Shown in pieces: positions 39,398-49,186 of a DNA stretch of 64,000 nt (positions within the stretch are counted from its first letter, which is position 1; the number at the start of each line of letters is the position of its first letter). A model generated the notes under the pieces. It worked only from the letters and a program-made list of their open reading frames with translations, was not told the origin of the DNA and did no database searches. Source of the DNA: Deltaproteobacteria bacterium (GTDB taxonomy: Bacteria > Myxococcota_A > UBA9160 > SMWR01); the NCBI GenBank assembly GCA_019310965.1, contig JAFDDG010000012.1:1-64000 (forward strand), written 5' to 3'. A program made the translations under genes and the position numbers.

Positions 39398-41242
39398 CTA
39401 GAGATACTGGCCCGAGGTGACTTCGTTCTCAATCGACTGTTCCTTGCGACTGAGGTTGGTCATGAGCGTGCGCACATTGATGATGCGCTCGCCCTTGCGG
39501 CCCGAGATGCGGGCCCAGTCGTCGGGATTCGTGGTGTTGGGCAGGTCTTCGTTCTCCTTGAATTCCTCGTTGACGGCCTCGATCATGTCGTCGACGTGGA
39601 TCCCGCGCTCACCGTGGTCGATCGTGCGCTTGACCGCCTTCTTCTTCGCCCGCGCGACGATGTTCTCGATCATCGCACCGCTCGAGAAGTCCTTGAAGTA
39701 GAAGATCTCGCGCTCGCCCTTGGCGTATGTCACCTCGAGGAACTTGTTTTCGTCGTCCGTGCGGTACATCCGCTCGATCGTCTCGTCGACCATGCTCTTC
39801 GCGATCTCTTCGGGCACACTGCCGTACCTGTCCACCGCTTTCTGGTGGAAGGGCAGGTCCGCCGTCAGGTACTTGGAGAAGATCTCGCGCGCGGCGTCCG
39901 CGTTGGGGCGCTGCACCTTGATCTTCAGATCCAGCCGACCAGGCCGCAGCACGGCCGGATCGATCAGATCCTGCCGATTGCTGGCACCGATCACGATCAC
40001 GTTGTTGAGTGACTCGACGCCGTCGATCTCCGCCAGGAACTGGGCGACGACCGTGGCCTCCATGTCCGAGGAGATCCCCGAACCGCGCATGCGGAACAGC
40101 GAGTCCATCTCGTCGAAGAAGATCACGACCGGCACGTCTTCACTGGCCTTGTCGCGAGCCTTCTTGAAGACCTCGCGCAGCTTGTGCTCCGTCTCGCCCA
40201 CGTACTTGTTGAGGAGTTCGGGGCCCTTCACGTTCAGGAAGTACGACTTGGTCGCCTGGCCCGTGCGCTTCTCGATGCTCTTGGCGAGGCTATTGGCCAC
40301 CGCCTTGGCAATCAGCGTCTTGCCGCAGCCTGGCGGGCCATAGAGCAGGATGCCCTTCGGCGGTCGCAGCTTGTGCTCCGCGAAGACCTCCGGGTGTATG
40401 TAGGGCAGCTCGACCGAATCGCGCAGCTTCTCGATCTGCTCCGCGAGCCCGCCGATATTCTCATAGGTAACGTCCGGGATCTCCTCGAGCACCACCTCTT
40501 CCACCACCGACTTCGGCAGCTTCTCGAAGGCGTAGTGCGTGCGCGGGTCGAAGAGCACGTGATCGCCCACCTTGAGCTTCTCACTGCGCAGCGGCTCGGA
40601 GAGCGTCACCACGCGCTCGTCGTCGGTGTGGCCCAGCACGATCGCGCGGTTGTCGGCCAGCAGATCGACGACCGACGCGATCTCGCCGCGAGGCTGGTAG
40701 CCCGCACCTTCCACGACGTTGAAGGCTTCGTTCAGGACGACGAGTTGGCCTTCTTCGAAGGTGAAGGCATCGAGATTGGGGTGCACGTTCACCCGCATCT
40801 GGCGGCCGTCCACGAAGATCTCGCAAGTACCGTCCTTGTTCGCGCGGTTGAAGAGGCCGTAGTTGTTCGGCGGCGCGCAGAGCTTGTCGACCTCTTCCTT
40901 CAGGAGCTCGACCTGCTGCTTGGCCTCCTGCAACACGGAGACGAGGCGCTCGTTCTGGCGCTCGGCGTCGGCGGCCTGCTCGCGAGTGAGGTGGTAGCGG
41001 CGGCGCAGCGCCTCGAACTCCACCACCATGCGATCGAGCCGGCGCCGAAACTCGTCGGAGTCTCCACCGAAGAGCCGCACCGCATCCTGCAGGTCTTCGA
41101 CCTCGTCGCGGTAGGAGCGGGCTTCGCCCGGCTCCCGAGCTTCACCCGATGCGTCTTCGCCGCGCGGCGAAGAGGAGGAGATCCTCCGCATCACGTCGTG
41201 TACGAAGCTCTTCTTGCCAGAACCCGAATCGAACTCGCTCAT
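39398..41242 (-). CDS. mpa: Proteasome-activating AAA+ ATPase Mpa/ARC
   Basis: N-terminal coiled coil, OB-like region, GPPGCGKTLIAKAVANSL (Walker A), VIFFDEMDSLF (Walker B), C-terminal GQYL. Confidence 0.97.
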   Translation of the reverse strand: MSEFDSGSGKKSFVHDVMRRISSSSPRGEDASGEAREPGEARSYRDEVEDLQDAVRLFGGDSDEFRRRLDRMVVEFEALRRRYHLTREQAADAERQNERLVSVLQEAKQQVELLKEEVDKLCAPPNNYGLFNRANKDGTCEIFVDGRQMRVNVHPNLDAFTFEEGQLVVLNEAFNVVEGAGYQPRGEIASVVDLLADNRAIVLGHTDDERVVTLSEPLRSEKLKVGDHVLFDPRTHYAFEKLPKSVVEEVVLEEIPDVTYENIGGLAEQIEKLRDSVELPYIHPEVFAEHKLRPPKGILLYGPPGCGKTLIAKAVANSLAKSIEKRTGQATKSYFLNVKGPELLNKYVGETEHKLREVFKKARDKASEDVPVVIFFDEMDSLFRMRGSGISSDMEATVVAQFLAEIDGVESLNNVIVIGASNRQDLIDPAVLRPGRLDLKIKVQRPNADAAREIFSKYLTADLPFHQKAVDRYGSVPEEIAKSMVDETIERMYRTDDENKFLEVTYAKGEREIFYFKDFSSGAMIENIVARAKKKAVKRTIDHGERGIHVDDMIEAVNEEFKENEDLPNTTNPDDWARISGRKGERIINVRTLMTNLSRKEQSIENEVTSGQYL

Positions 41243-41596
41243 GCCGACATCTCCTCATTCACCGGCCCCCACGCCGGGGACTCGTCGTCCTGGTGAACGA
41301 GTAAGCAAGGACCGTGCCGCAACCCGCGACTCCGGCCCCAAGCCAAGAGTAACGTCGAAGTGCGCAGGCACCTCCGCCCATTCGAGTGAAACGGTAAGAC
41401 ACGCAGGTGGCTTGCACCCGCGGCCAAGGATATCGAAGCTGAAACGCCTGGTGCGATCATGCTAGAGCCCCCCTCCCAGCCTGCATTTCGGGCAAACGCA
41501 GCTGACCGGTGCGCCAACTCTCTGGCCGGCACGACTCGTGGGGGAAATGCTAAAAACGCCGAACCTCTCGAAAACACGCGCTTTTTACCGATTTCG

Positions 41597-41624
41597 AGTC
41601 TACCCCACGGCCTAGGGGTGTCAA
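41597..41624 (-). promoter_or_regulatory. Putative sigma70-type promoter for the Pup-proteasome operon (TTGACA-N16-TAGACT)
   Basis: Reverse strand ggTTGACAccccctaggccgtggggTAGACTcg region read directly: -35 at 41619-41624, -10 at 41597-41602; about 350 nt upstream of the mpa ATG. Confidence 0.55.
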
Positions 41625-41989
41625 CCGGCACCCCCAGTGCAGAACCTCCCGAAACCCCTCGCCTGCGCAGGCCTCCTGGATCTTGGACACCGGAGACGCC
41701 AGATGGATTCAGCCAGACGCGCAGCAGCGCCGGCACCCGCGGGCGGAACAGCCCGGCGGCCGGAGAGAACGGCGCTCCGGGCTTTCGCGAGTTGCGGGTG
41801 TGGTGCCGCCGCGCGATGCCTCCTTGCATGCGAATTGCCGGAGCTTTGACGCATCTCGCCGGCAGGTGGCGGCCGTTTGACGCTGCCGGCACCGCGCCAA
41901 AATTTGCGGCGCAGGGCTCTTCCCAGGAAACGCGCTGCCCTTCCAGGGCAATTCGCCGCCGAATGACGCGCATACCGGCGCTCCGAATC

Positions 41990-42664
41990 TCAGCCCGGCG
42001 GCCGTTCGAGCTCGATGACTTCGACGCCTGGCGGCGCCTCGAAGCGGAACACAGCCGGCCCGGGTGCGGTGTTGACTCGAATGTTCTCGAAGCGAACGCT
42101 CGTGACATTGCCGAACAGATCCGTCACCTCGGTCTCGTGCATGTCGCCCGAGGCCGGCGCGACGGCGATTCGCAACTTCTCGAAGGTTGCGGGCGCACGC
42201 GGCAACAGCTCGAGCCGCACCTCGTCGGCGCCGCAGGCAAGCTCGGTCACAGTGAATTCGTCCAGCACATCGCCCTCTCCCAGCAGGAATTGCACGGCCG
42301 CGCCGGAGAGAGCCCCGTCTCCGACCGGCAACTTCTGCGCCTCGCCGGCCGCCGGATCGAAGATCCATAGCCACTCACCGTCGCTCACGACCAGGCTCTC
42401 CTCGGGCCCGGTATAGGTCCAGCGCATGCGCCCCGGCTTGGCAAAGACGACGTGTCCCTGGCTCCGAGCGGCGAGCCCGCCCCCACCCAACGCCATCGAG
42501 CGCGACTCTTGCACGAAGTCCGCGCTCAGATCCTCGACCTTCTCGTAACGCGCCTGCACCGCAGCGATGGCACGGGCCGCACACTCCGGGAGACTCTCAT
42601 CCACACCACTGGCGGGGGCGGAGAGCGCGAGCAGGAGTGCGGCGGCGAGAATTGCGGGCTTCAC
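41990..42664 (-). CDS. lolA: Outer membrane lipoprotein carrier protein LolA
   Basis: Signal peptide; VEDLSADFVQESRSMALGGGGLAARSQGHVVFAKPGRMRWTYTGPEESLVVSDGEWLWIFDPAAGEAQ. Confidence 0.94.
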   Translation of the reverse strand: MKPAILAAALLLALSAPASGVDESLPECAARAIAAVQARYEKVEDLSADFVQESRSMALGGGGLAARSQGHVVFAKPGRMRWTYTGPEESLVVSDGEWLWIFDPAAGEAQKLPVGDGALSGAAVQFLLGEGDVLDEFTVTELACGADEVRLELLPRAPATFEKLRIAVAPASGDMHETEVTDLFGNVTSVRFENIRVNTAPGPAVFRFEAPPGVEVIELERPPG

Positions 42665-42695
42665 GATGGTTTTGACGCGACCGCGCGAGGAGAAT

Positions 42696-45137
42696 TCAAG
42701 CTTCGGGCGAGCTGACGAAGACCTCGCGAGGCTTCGTCCCCACCTGGGGTCCGATCACGCCCTCTTCCTCCATCTGCTCGACCATGCGCGCCGCGCGATT
42801 GTAGCCGACCTTGAGCCGGCGCTGGACGTAGGAGATCGACGCGTTGCGCGTCTCGGCAACGATGGCGACGGCGCGGTCGTACATCTCGTCGGTGTCGTCG
42901 GCCGTACCCGCCTCCTTGGACTCCGATTCTTCCCTCACGCGGATCAACGTCTCGTCGAATTGGGGCGCACCCTGCTCGCGCAGCTGCCGCACCAGATCGG
43001 CCACCTCGTCCTCGGTGACGAACGCGCCGTGCACGCGCTGGAGCTTCGACGTGCCCGGCGGCAGGAAGAGCATGTCGCCCATCCCGAGCAGCTGATCGGC
43101 GCCATTCTGATCGAGAATCGTGCGCGAGTCCGTGCGCGAGGACACCTGGAAGGAGATGCGTGCGGGAAAATTCGCCTTGATGACACCGGTCAACACATCG
43201 ACGCTCGGTCGCTGGGTCGCGAGTACGAGGTGGATGCCGGCGGCCCGGGCCATCTGCGCCAACCGCTGCAGCGATTCTTCTACATCCCGCGCGGACACGA
43301 CCATCAGGTCCGCAAGTTCGTCGATGACGACGACGATGTAGGGGAAACGACGGTAGGCGACCTCCTCGCCCTCTTCCTCACCGGGCTTCGCCCGCAAGCG
43401 GAAGGTCGTGTTGCCGGCGTCCATCTCCTTTTTGACCCGCGTGTTGTACTGGTCGATGCTGCGCACACCCAGCGCCTGCATCATCCGGTAGCGCTCTTCC
43501 ATCTTGTGTACGACGCCCATGAGCGCCGCGGAAGCACGCTTCGGGTTCGTCACCACGTCGGCGAGCAGGTGCGGGATGCCCTCGTAGATCGAAAGCTCCA
43601 GAAGCTTGGGATCGATCAGCAACAGCTTCAGATCATCGGGCGTAGCGCGGCACAGAATCGAACAGAGCAGCGAATTGAGAAAGACGCTCTTGCCGGTACC
43701 CGTCGCACCGGCCACCAGCAGATGAGGCATCCTGGCCAGATCGGTGAACGTGGCATTGCCGAAGATGTCCTTCCCGAGCGCAATGTTCAGCCGCGCCTTG
43801 GTGTCGCGGAAGGGCTCCGACTCCACGAGATCGCGGATGTAGACGGTCTCGCGCTGCTGGTTCGCAACTTCGACTCCGACCACCGACTTGCCCGGCAGTG
43901 GCGCGATGATGCGCACCGAGAGAGCACGCAGCGCCAGCGCGAGATCGTCCGAGAGCCCGACGATCTTGTTCACCTTGATGCCGGACGCCGGCTCGAACTC
44001 GTACATCGTGATGACCGGGCCCGGATGCACCGTGATCACCCGGCCTCCGACGCCGAAGTCCGAGAGCTTCTTCTCGAGAATCCGCGAGTTCATCACCAGA
44101 CTCTCTCGGTCGTACTGGTGGGTGCGTTCCGGAGGTTTCTGGAAGCGGGTGATATCCGGCAGCTCGTACGGGCCCCGCTCGCCCCCGTCTTCGAAGTGGA
44201 AAGCCTCCTGGGTCTGGCTGCGCTCCCGGGCGCGATCTGCCGCGTGGTCGACGATCATCGGATCGTCGCCCTTGCTGCGGCGCAGCTTGGGGGTCGCGGC
44301 CGGAGCCACGGTCGCCGCGCGGAGGGGTGCTGCGCTCAGCTCCTCGAGTGCGAGGGACGGATCCTCGTCTTCTTCCTCGTCGTCGGCGCGAGCCGCGGCG
44401 ACGCGCATGCGCCGGCGGCGCTGCTCGCGCCACACGCCGAGCCACGCGAAGCCGCGCTGCAGGCCGCCCCACAGCTCGCGGATGCCGTGCGCGCACCGCG
44501 CGCCGAGCCCGCGCAGCCATTCGAGCATCCAGCCCAGGACGGCGGCGAGCGCCGCGCCGATCCAGCCGACGCCGACGCCGAGCGCACCGAACGCCGTGCC
44601 CGTCGAGACACCGGTCCAGCTCAGGAGACCGATCACGCCGACCACGCTGTTGAGCAGCAGCGCGCCCCAGGCACCCACGAAGAACCCCTCGGCGCCGGCC
44701 AGGTGGCGCCCGAGCCAGCCGGCGGGAATGGCGCCGGCGGCGCCCGGGGACGCCTCCTCGATGAGCGGCGGAAAAGTCGCGGTCGCGACCAGCAGCAGCA
44801 CCGCACCGACCCAGAATCGCGAGCGCGGCGACGGCACGCCCCGCGCGATCACCAGACGCAGGCCCAGGTACCCCATGCCGACAACGCAGACGAGCGAGCC
44901 CAGGCCGAGGGTGCCGAACAAGAGGGCGGCACTGCTGGCACCGAACACACCCGCGCGGTTCGCAACGGGCAGCGCTTCGAAAGCGGGATCCGCAGGATCG
45001 AAGCTGCCGAGCGCCAGGCCGAGCAGAAGCGCCAGGCCGATGAGCGCGACTCCGACGCACTCCTGCACGACGCGCGAGCGGGCCCCCGCGTTGCTACGCC
45101 CCTTCGAGCCGCGCTGCTTGGCGCTGGCCCTAGCCAT
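42696..45137 (-). CDS. ftsK: DNA translocase FtsK
   Basis: N-terminal TM segments, FtsK core MPHLLVAGATGTGKSVFLNSLLCSIL, VVIDELADLMVV, RPSVDVLTGVIKANFPARISFQVSSRTDSRTILDQNGAD, C-terminal winged-helix gamma domain. Confidence 0.97.
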   Translation of the reverse strand: MARASAKQRGSKGRSNAGARSRVVQECVGVALIGLALLLGLALGSFDPADPAFEALPVANRAGVFGASSAALLFGTLGLGSLVCVVGMGYLGLRLVIARGVPSPRSRFWVGAVLLLVATATFPPLIEEASPGAAGAIPAGWLGRHLAGAEGFFVGAWGALLLNSVVGVIGLLSWTGVSTGTAFGALGVGVGWIGAALAAVLGWMLEWLRGLGARCAHGIRELWGGLQRGFAWLGVWREQRRRRMRVAAARADDEEEDEDPSLALEELSAAPLRAATVAPAATPKLRRSKGDDPMIVDHAADRARERSQTQEAFHFEDGGERGPYELPDITRFQKPPERTHQYDRESLVMNSRILEKKLSDFGVGGRVITVHPGPVITMYEFEPASGIKVNKIVGLSDDLALALRALSVRIIAPLPGKSVVGVEVANQQRETVYIRDLVESEPFRDTKARLNIALGKDIFGNATFTDLARMPHLLVAGATGTGKSVFLNSLLCSILCRATPDDLKLLLIDPKLLELSIYEGIPHLLADVVTNPKRASAALMGVVHKMEERYRMMQALGVRSIDQYNTRVKKEMDAGNTTFRLRAKPGEEEGEEVAYRRFPYIVVVIDELADLMVVSARDVEESLQRLAQMARAAGIHLVLATQRPSVDVLTGVIKANFPARISFQVSSRTDSRTILDQNGADQLLGMGDMLFLPPGTSKLQRVHGAFVTEDEVADLVRQLREQGAPQFDETLIRVREESESKEAGTADDTDEMYDRAVAIVAETRNASISYVQRRLKVGYNRAARMVEQMEEEGVIGPQVGTKPREVFVSSPEA

Positions 45138-45535
45138 GCCTGGAAGTCGTTTCCATGCCCTCACCCCCCCGGGACGGGCAGTGATGGAGAGTATCAGGTC
45201 CGCCCGACTTCGGCCCGCCGGACGCGTGTCCTCCGGCAGGTCGATCACGTTGTCGCCGGCGCGGATGCGCTCCGCTGTGCCGGCCGACTGGCCGCCCAGC
45301 GCGCGTCCTTTCTGCGATCGATATGGATCGGATCGGCTGGAGCTTGGCCAGGAACTTCCATTTCACCGGGAGCGTGGTGGTGTGTGTGAGGCCGCAGAAG
45401 ACCAGGTAGAGCGCGACCCGCACGGTGCGCAGGACGCTGATCACGCCGCGGCATGCCGAGAAGCGCGTGAACACTCGTCAACACCAAGAAACGCGGTTTG
45501 ATTCTCGTCGCGACGCGGGGCTGCGGTGACCCGGG

Positions 45536-45564
45536 TTGACTCTGCGCAGATCCGGCGGGATGAT
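45536..45564 (+). promoter_or_regulatory. Putative ssb promoter (TTGACT-N17-GATGAT)
   Basis: -35 at 45536-45541, -10 at 45559-45564, ssb ATG at 45600. Confidence 0.35.
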
Positions 45565-45599
45565 CCTTCCACACCCCCTTCCCGACGGAGAACGCCTCG

Positions 45600-46016
<417 letters not shown>

Positions 46017-46055
46017 CGCCACCGGGCTCTACCGGAGTCGTCGCGACGCTCTCGG

Positions 46056-46433
46056 TCAGCGGGAGCGCAGGGCCTTCACGAGTTCGTTGACGCGCTGACG
46101 GGTGTCGGCATCGAGTGGTTCGAACTCGATGCCCATCCCCGGCACGCCGGTCTCGTCCCCTTCGGTGACGTGCACGACGATGCCTCGCGCGGTGATGGGC
46201 TCTTCGCTTCCCGGCAACCGGAACTGCAGGCTGACGCTCGAGCCGAGCTCCCGCGGAGTGTCCGACTCGACGAAGAGCCCACCCTCATTGATGTTGTGAG
46301 CGAAGTCGGAAAAGAGCTCGTCGATGGTCTCGTACTCCACCCGCACGACGAGCGCTTCGCGAGTCGACTTGCGCCGCTCAGCGGCGGCCCGACTCCCGAC
46401 ATCGCTGGCGGCCTGCTGGTTCGTCTTGCCCAT
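46056..46433 (-). CDS. PilZ domain-containing protein
   Basis: RRKSTREALVVRVEYETIDELFSDFAHNINEGGLFVESDTPRELGSSVSLQFRLPG: RxxxR and NxSxxG-like PilZ motifs. Confidence 0.88.
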   Translation of the reverse strand: MGKTNQQAASDVGSRAAAERRKSTREALVVRVEYETIDELFSDFAHNINEGGLFVESDTPRELGSSVSLQFRLPGSEEPITARGIVVHVTEGDETGVPGMGIEFEPLDADTRQRVNELVKALRSR

Positions 46434-46564
46434 GGGCCCTCCGTAGAGCGCAGCCGCATCCCAGGCGCGAGGCCCGCGCCATCTGTACCGACCGGCCCCC
46501 GTTCTTTTCGGCGGGCCGCGGTGCGCGCTTGAAGCGGACGGCTTGCCCGCTGCCGGACCGGGCT

Positions 46565-47263
46565 CTAGGCCGGATCCCAGTCCGGTAGGTGCTCGCGCAG
46601 GCTGGTGAAGCCGCGCTCCGCCACCACCACGTGATCGATCACCGGCACGCCGAGGATGCGCCCAGCCTCGACGAGGCGCTCGGTGATCTCCACGTCCTCG
46701 CGGCTCGGGGTCGGATCGCCGCTCGGATGGTTGTGCACCAACACGACGGCGGCCGCGGGCTCCCGCAACGCCGGACGAAACACCTCGCGCGGGTGCACCA
46801 GGCTGGCGGTGAGCGTGCCCTGACTGACCAGAGCGTGGCGGATCACCCGGTGGCGGCCGTCCAGCAGCACCGCAATGAAGCGCTCCTGCGTGGCATGGCG
46901 CAACCGCGGATGAAAATGGGCGTGCACGTCACCGGGGCCGCGGATACGCGCGCCGGGCTCGAGCCGCCCGGCCGCCAGCCGCCGGCCGACCTCGACCGCC
47001 GCCAACAGCGACGCGCACTTGGCGGGGCCCATCCCCGTGGCCATCGCCAGCTCCCTGGGCGCCGCGCGGGCCAGGCCGTGCAGCCCGGCGTAGGCCGTCA
47101 GCAGCCCTGCGGCCAGAGCGACGGCGTCGCCATTCGGGCCACCCGTGCGCAGCAACAGCGCCAGCAGCTCCGCATCGCTCAGCGCTTCGGGCCCGAGCGC
47201 CACCAAACGCTCGCGGGGGCGGTCCAGCATGGAGAATACCTGGGGACCGGGAACTCCGAACAT
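46565..47263 (-). CDS. radC: JAB-domain DNA repair protein RadC
   Basis: RPRERLVALGPEALSDAELLALLLRTG...VVLVHNHPSGDPTPSREDVEITERLVEAGRILGVPVIDHVVV JAMM motif. Confidence 0.95.
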   Translation of the reverse strand: MFGVPGPQVFSMLDRPRERLVALGPEALSDAELLALLLRTGGPNGDAVALAAGLLTAYAGLHGLARAAPRELAMATGMGPAKCASLLAAVEVGRRLAAGRLEPGARIRGPGDVHAHFHPRLRHATQERFIAVLLDGRHRVIRHALVSQGTLTASLVHPREVFRPALREPAAAVVLVHNHPSGDPTPSREDVEITERLVEAGRILGVPVIDHVVVAERGFTSLREHLPDWDPA

Positions 47264-47322
47264 AGCGCAGCGGCATCGACGCCGACTGCAGGGTGCGCCG
47301 CTTCGCCGCGCACCCGTTGGGC

Positions 47323-48552
47323 CTACTGCGCGCGACAGTCGCGCTCCGCCACGACCCCCGCCTCGACCGCCGCGGCAAATTGCACCGGCCCGAGCTCCGG
47401 CGCGACCACGCCGCGCAACGTCTCCACCCGAAATGTCTCCGGCTCGAGCTCCTCGACGAAGGCGCGCAGCAGCGCCAGATAGCCGACCACATCGCCCGCC
47501 TGACTCGTGGCCGCCGATAGCTCGAGCGGCACGTCCGTGCGGTACGTCGTGCCGTCGGCGAGACTGACGGCCCCTCCCGGTGAGAGCTCACCCAGCCGCC
47601 GCATGGCCGACTGCAGGTGCGCCCCGATCGGGCTCTGCGACACATCGAGGGCTCGCGCCAGCGCGGCGGGTGCGAGGCGCCTGCGCAGCTCGTCTTCGAA
47701 GCGCAGCGCGCAAGCGTCAACGCGGGCGGGGCGAATGCGGGCCAGCGCGTCGATGGAACGGCGCACGGCGCCTTCCGCACCGGCTTTCGGTTCGACGCGG
47801 ACGGCAAAAGTGTGGAGCCTTCGCACCGGGTCGTAGTGCTGCAGGTTTCGGATGGAGTCCGAGTCGGCGACATCGGTGAGCGCAAAGTGAATCAACAGGT
47901 CCTCACCCAGCTGCTGGGTGCGCAACGAGGAGATCAGCGGGTTTCTGACCTGAGCGAGAGATGCCAGCGCCTCCGGCGTGGCCGCCGTCTGCAACAGGAT
48001 CAGCGAGAAACCGTCCCGCGCCTCCTGATTGCGGGCGATCACCGCCTCCTTCGTCACGAAGCCGAGCCGCGCAAGATCTGCGAAGTAGAGATGCGTCGCC
48101 GCGGTGAGCGCGTTCGACAACGGCTCGAGCTCGATCAGCAGCTCCGCCACCTGCGAGCGCACCGGCACGCTCACGTCCTTCTGCTTGTAGCCATCGAGGA
48201 AGGCGCGAATCTTGACGGTATCGTGCTCGCCCGCGGAGCTCGGGCTCGGCAGCAGCAGCCGGCACGGCGCATCGCCCTGTTCGAAGGCCTTCTGGAAGCT
48301 GCGACGCACGTAGGAGAAGTCGAGACCGGCACCGGGTGGCGTGGTGCGGATCACGATCTCGTGCGGGCTGAAGTAATGTGCCGGTCCACCGCGAAACAAG
48401 CTGGCAATCGGCGCGAACAACGCCGCAGGGCTCCAGCTGGCGCGATCCCGGGGCACCAGCTCGACCGTCTCGAGTTCTTCCGCACGCGCCACATCGACGG
48501 CGGCCATGGCGAGCAGGAGCAATGCGAAAACGCGCAGAGTCGGCTGCGGCAA
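47323..48552 (-). CDS. Secreted protein of unknown function in ECF sigma/anti-sigma operon
   Basis: Probable TTG start at 48552; signal peptide TLRVFALLLLAMAAVDVARA; no recognised domain. Confidence 0.65.
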   Translation of the reverse strand: MPQPTLRVFALLLLAMAAVDVARAEELETVELVPRDRASWSPAALFAPIASLFRGGPAHYFSPHEIVIRTTPPGAGLDFSYVRRSFQKAFEQGDAPCRLLLPSPSSAGEHDTVKIRAFLDGYKQKDVSVPVRSQVAELLIELEPLSNALTAATHLYFADLARLGFVTKEAVIARNQEARDGFSLILLQTAATPEALASLAQVRNPLISSLRTQQLGEDLLIHFALTDVADSDSIRNLQHYDPVRRLHTFAVRVEPKAGAEGAVRRSIDALARIRPARVDACALRFEDELRRRLAPAALARALDVSQSPIGAHLQSAMRRLGELSPGGAVSLADGTTYRTDVPLELSAATSQAGDVVGYLALLRAFVEELEPETFRVETLRGVVAPELGPVQFAAAVEAGVVAERDCRAQ

Positions 48553-48595
48553 GACCCGCGAAGGGTACCCGAAGCGACTGTATCCCCGCTGGCGG

Positions 48596-49186
48596 CTAGC
48601 GCCCGCCGAAGCCGGCCAGAGCCACCTCGCCCACACCCTCGATGTCCGAGGCAAAGGCAGCGGAGTGGGGGTGCCCAGCGCCGCGCAGAATACCGGCCAT
48701 ACCGTGGCGTCGAACTCGGCGCTGGAGACGCTCGCGCGCCAACGCGCGCATCTGCGCGGCAATCTCCACGCTCGGGTGTACCGATGCCCGCTTGGCCAGC
48801 GATTCGGCCACCGGCTGCCGCGGCACTGCAGCGACCTCGAGGGAGGGCTGTTCCAATCGCGCATCCACGAACACCGCCAGCGCCACCGCTGCGGCCGCCA
48901 CGGGCACCGCGAACCGGAGCTCGAGCCAACCGGCGAACCAGCGGCGCAGCGTGGCGGGCTCGGCCTCTCCCGCACGCACCCGCGCCATCACGAGCTCGGC
49001 GAGGGCTGGCGGCGCCTCCGGACGCGGCAGGCTGCGTAATAGCTCGACCGTAGCTCGGAGCTCGGCAAGCTCCTGTCGCAGCTCAGGGGAGACTTCGAGG
49101 GCGGCCTCGACTCCCGCCCGCTCGCTGGACGACAAATCGTCCTCGAGGTAGGCATTGAGTCGAGCGCGGGCGCGCGAGGAATTCAC
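48596..49186 (-). CDS. Putative anti-sigma factor (single TM)
   Basis: RLNAYLEDDLSSSERAGVEAALEVSPELRQELAELRATVELLRSLP; TM FAVPVAAAAVALAVFVDA; overlaps sigma factor gene. Confidence 0.8.
   Translation of the reverse strand: MNSSRARARLNAYLEDDLSSSERAGVEAALEVSPELRQELAELRATVELLRSLPRPEAPPALAELVMARVRAGEAEPATLRRWFAGWLELRFAVPVAAAAVALAVFVDARLEQPSLEVAAVPRQPVAESLAKRASVHPSVEIAAQMRALARERLQRRVRRHGMAGILRGAGHPHSAAFASDIEGVGEVALAGFGGR

Noticed and set aside
38207-40012. 601-aa plus-strand ORF
   Set aside because: Antisense to dop and mpa; shadow ORF.
41239-42370. ORFs 41239..42108 (-), 41459..42370 (+) in the lolA-mpa spacer
   Set aside because: No recognisable domain, overlap lolA on either strand and the putative promoter; treated as intergenic.
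42567-45389. 940-aa plus-strand ORF
   Set aside because: Fully antisense to ftsK; long antisense ORFs are expected at this GC content; translation is low-complexity with no domain.
45130-45474. Possible small gene (…VALYLVFCGLTHTTTLPVKWKFLAKLQPIRS…) upstream of ftsK
   Set aside because: Looks partly protein-like but overlaps the ftsK start and no family recognised; insufficient support to call.
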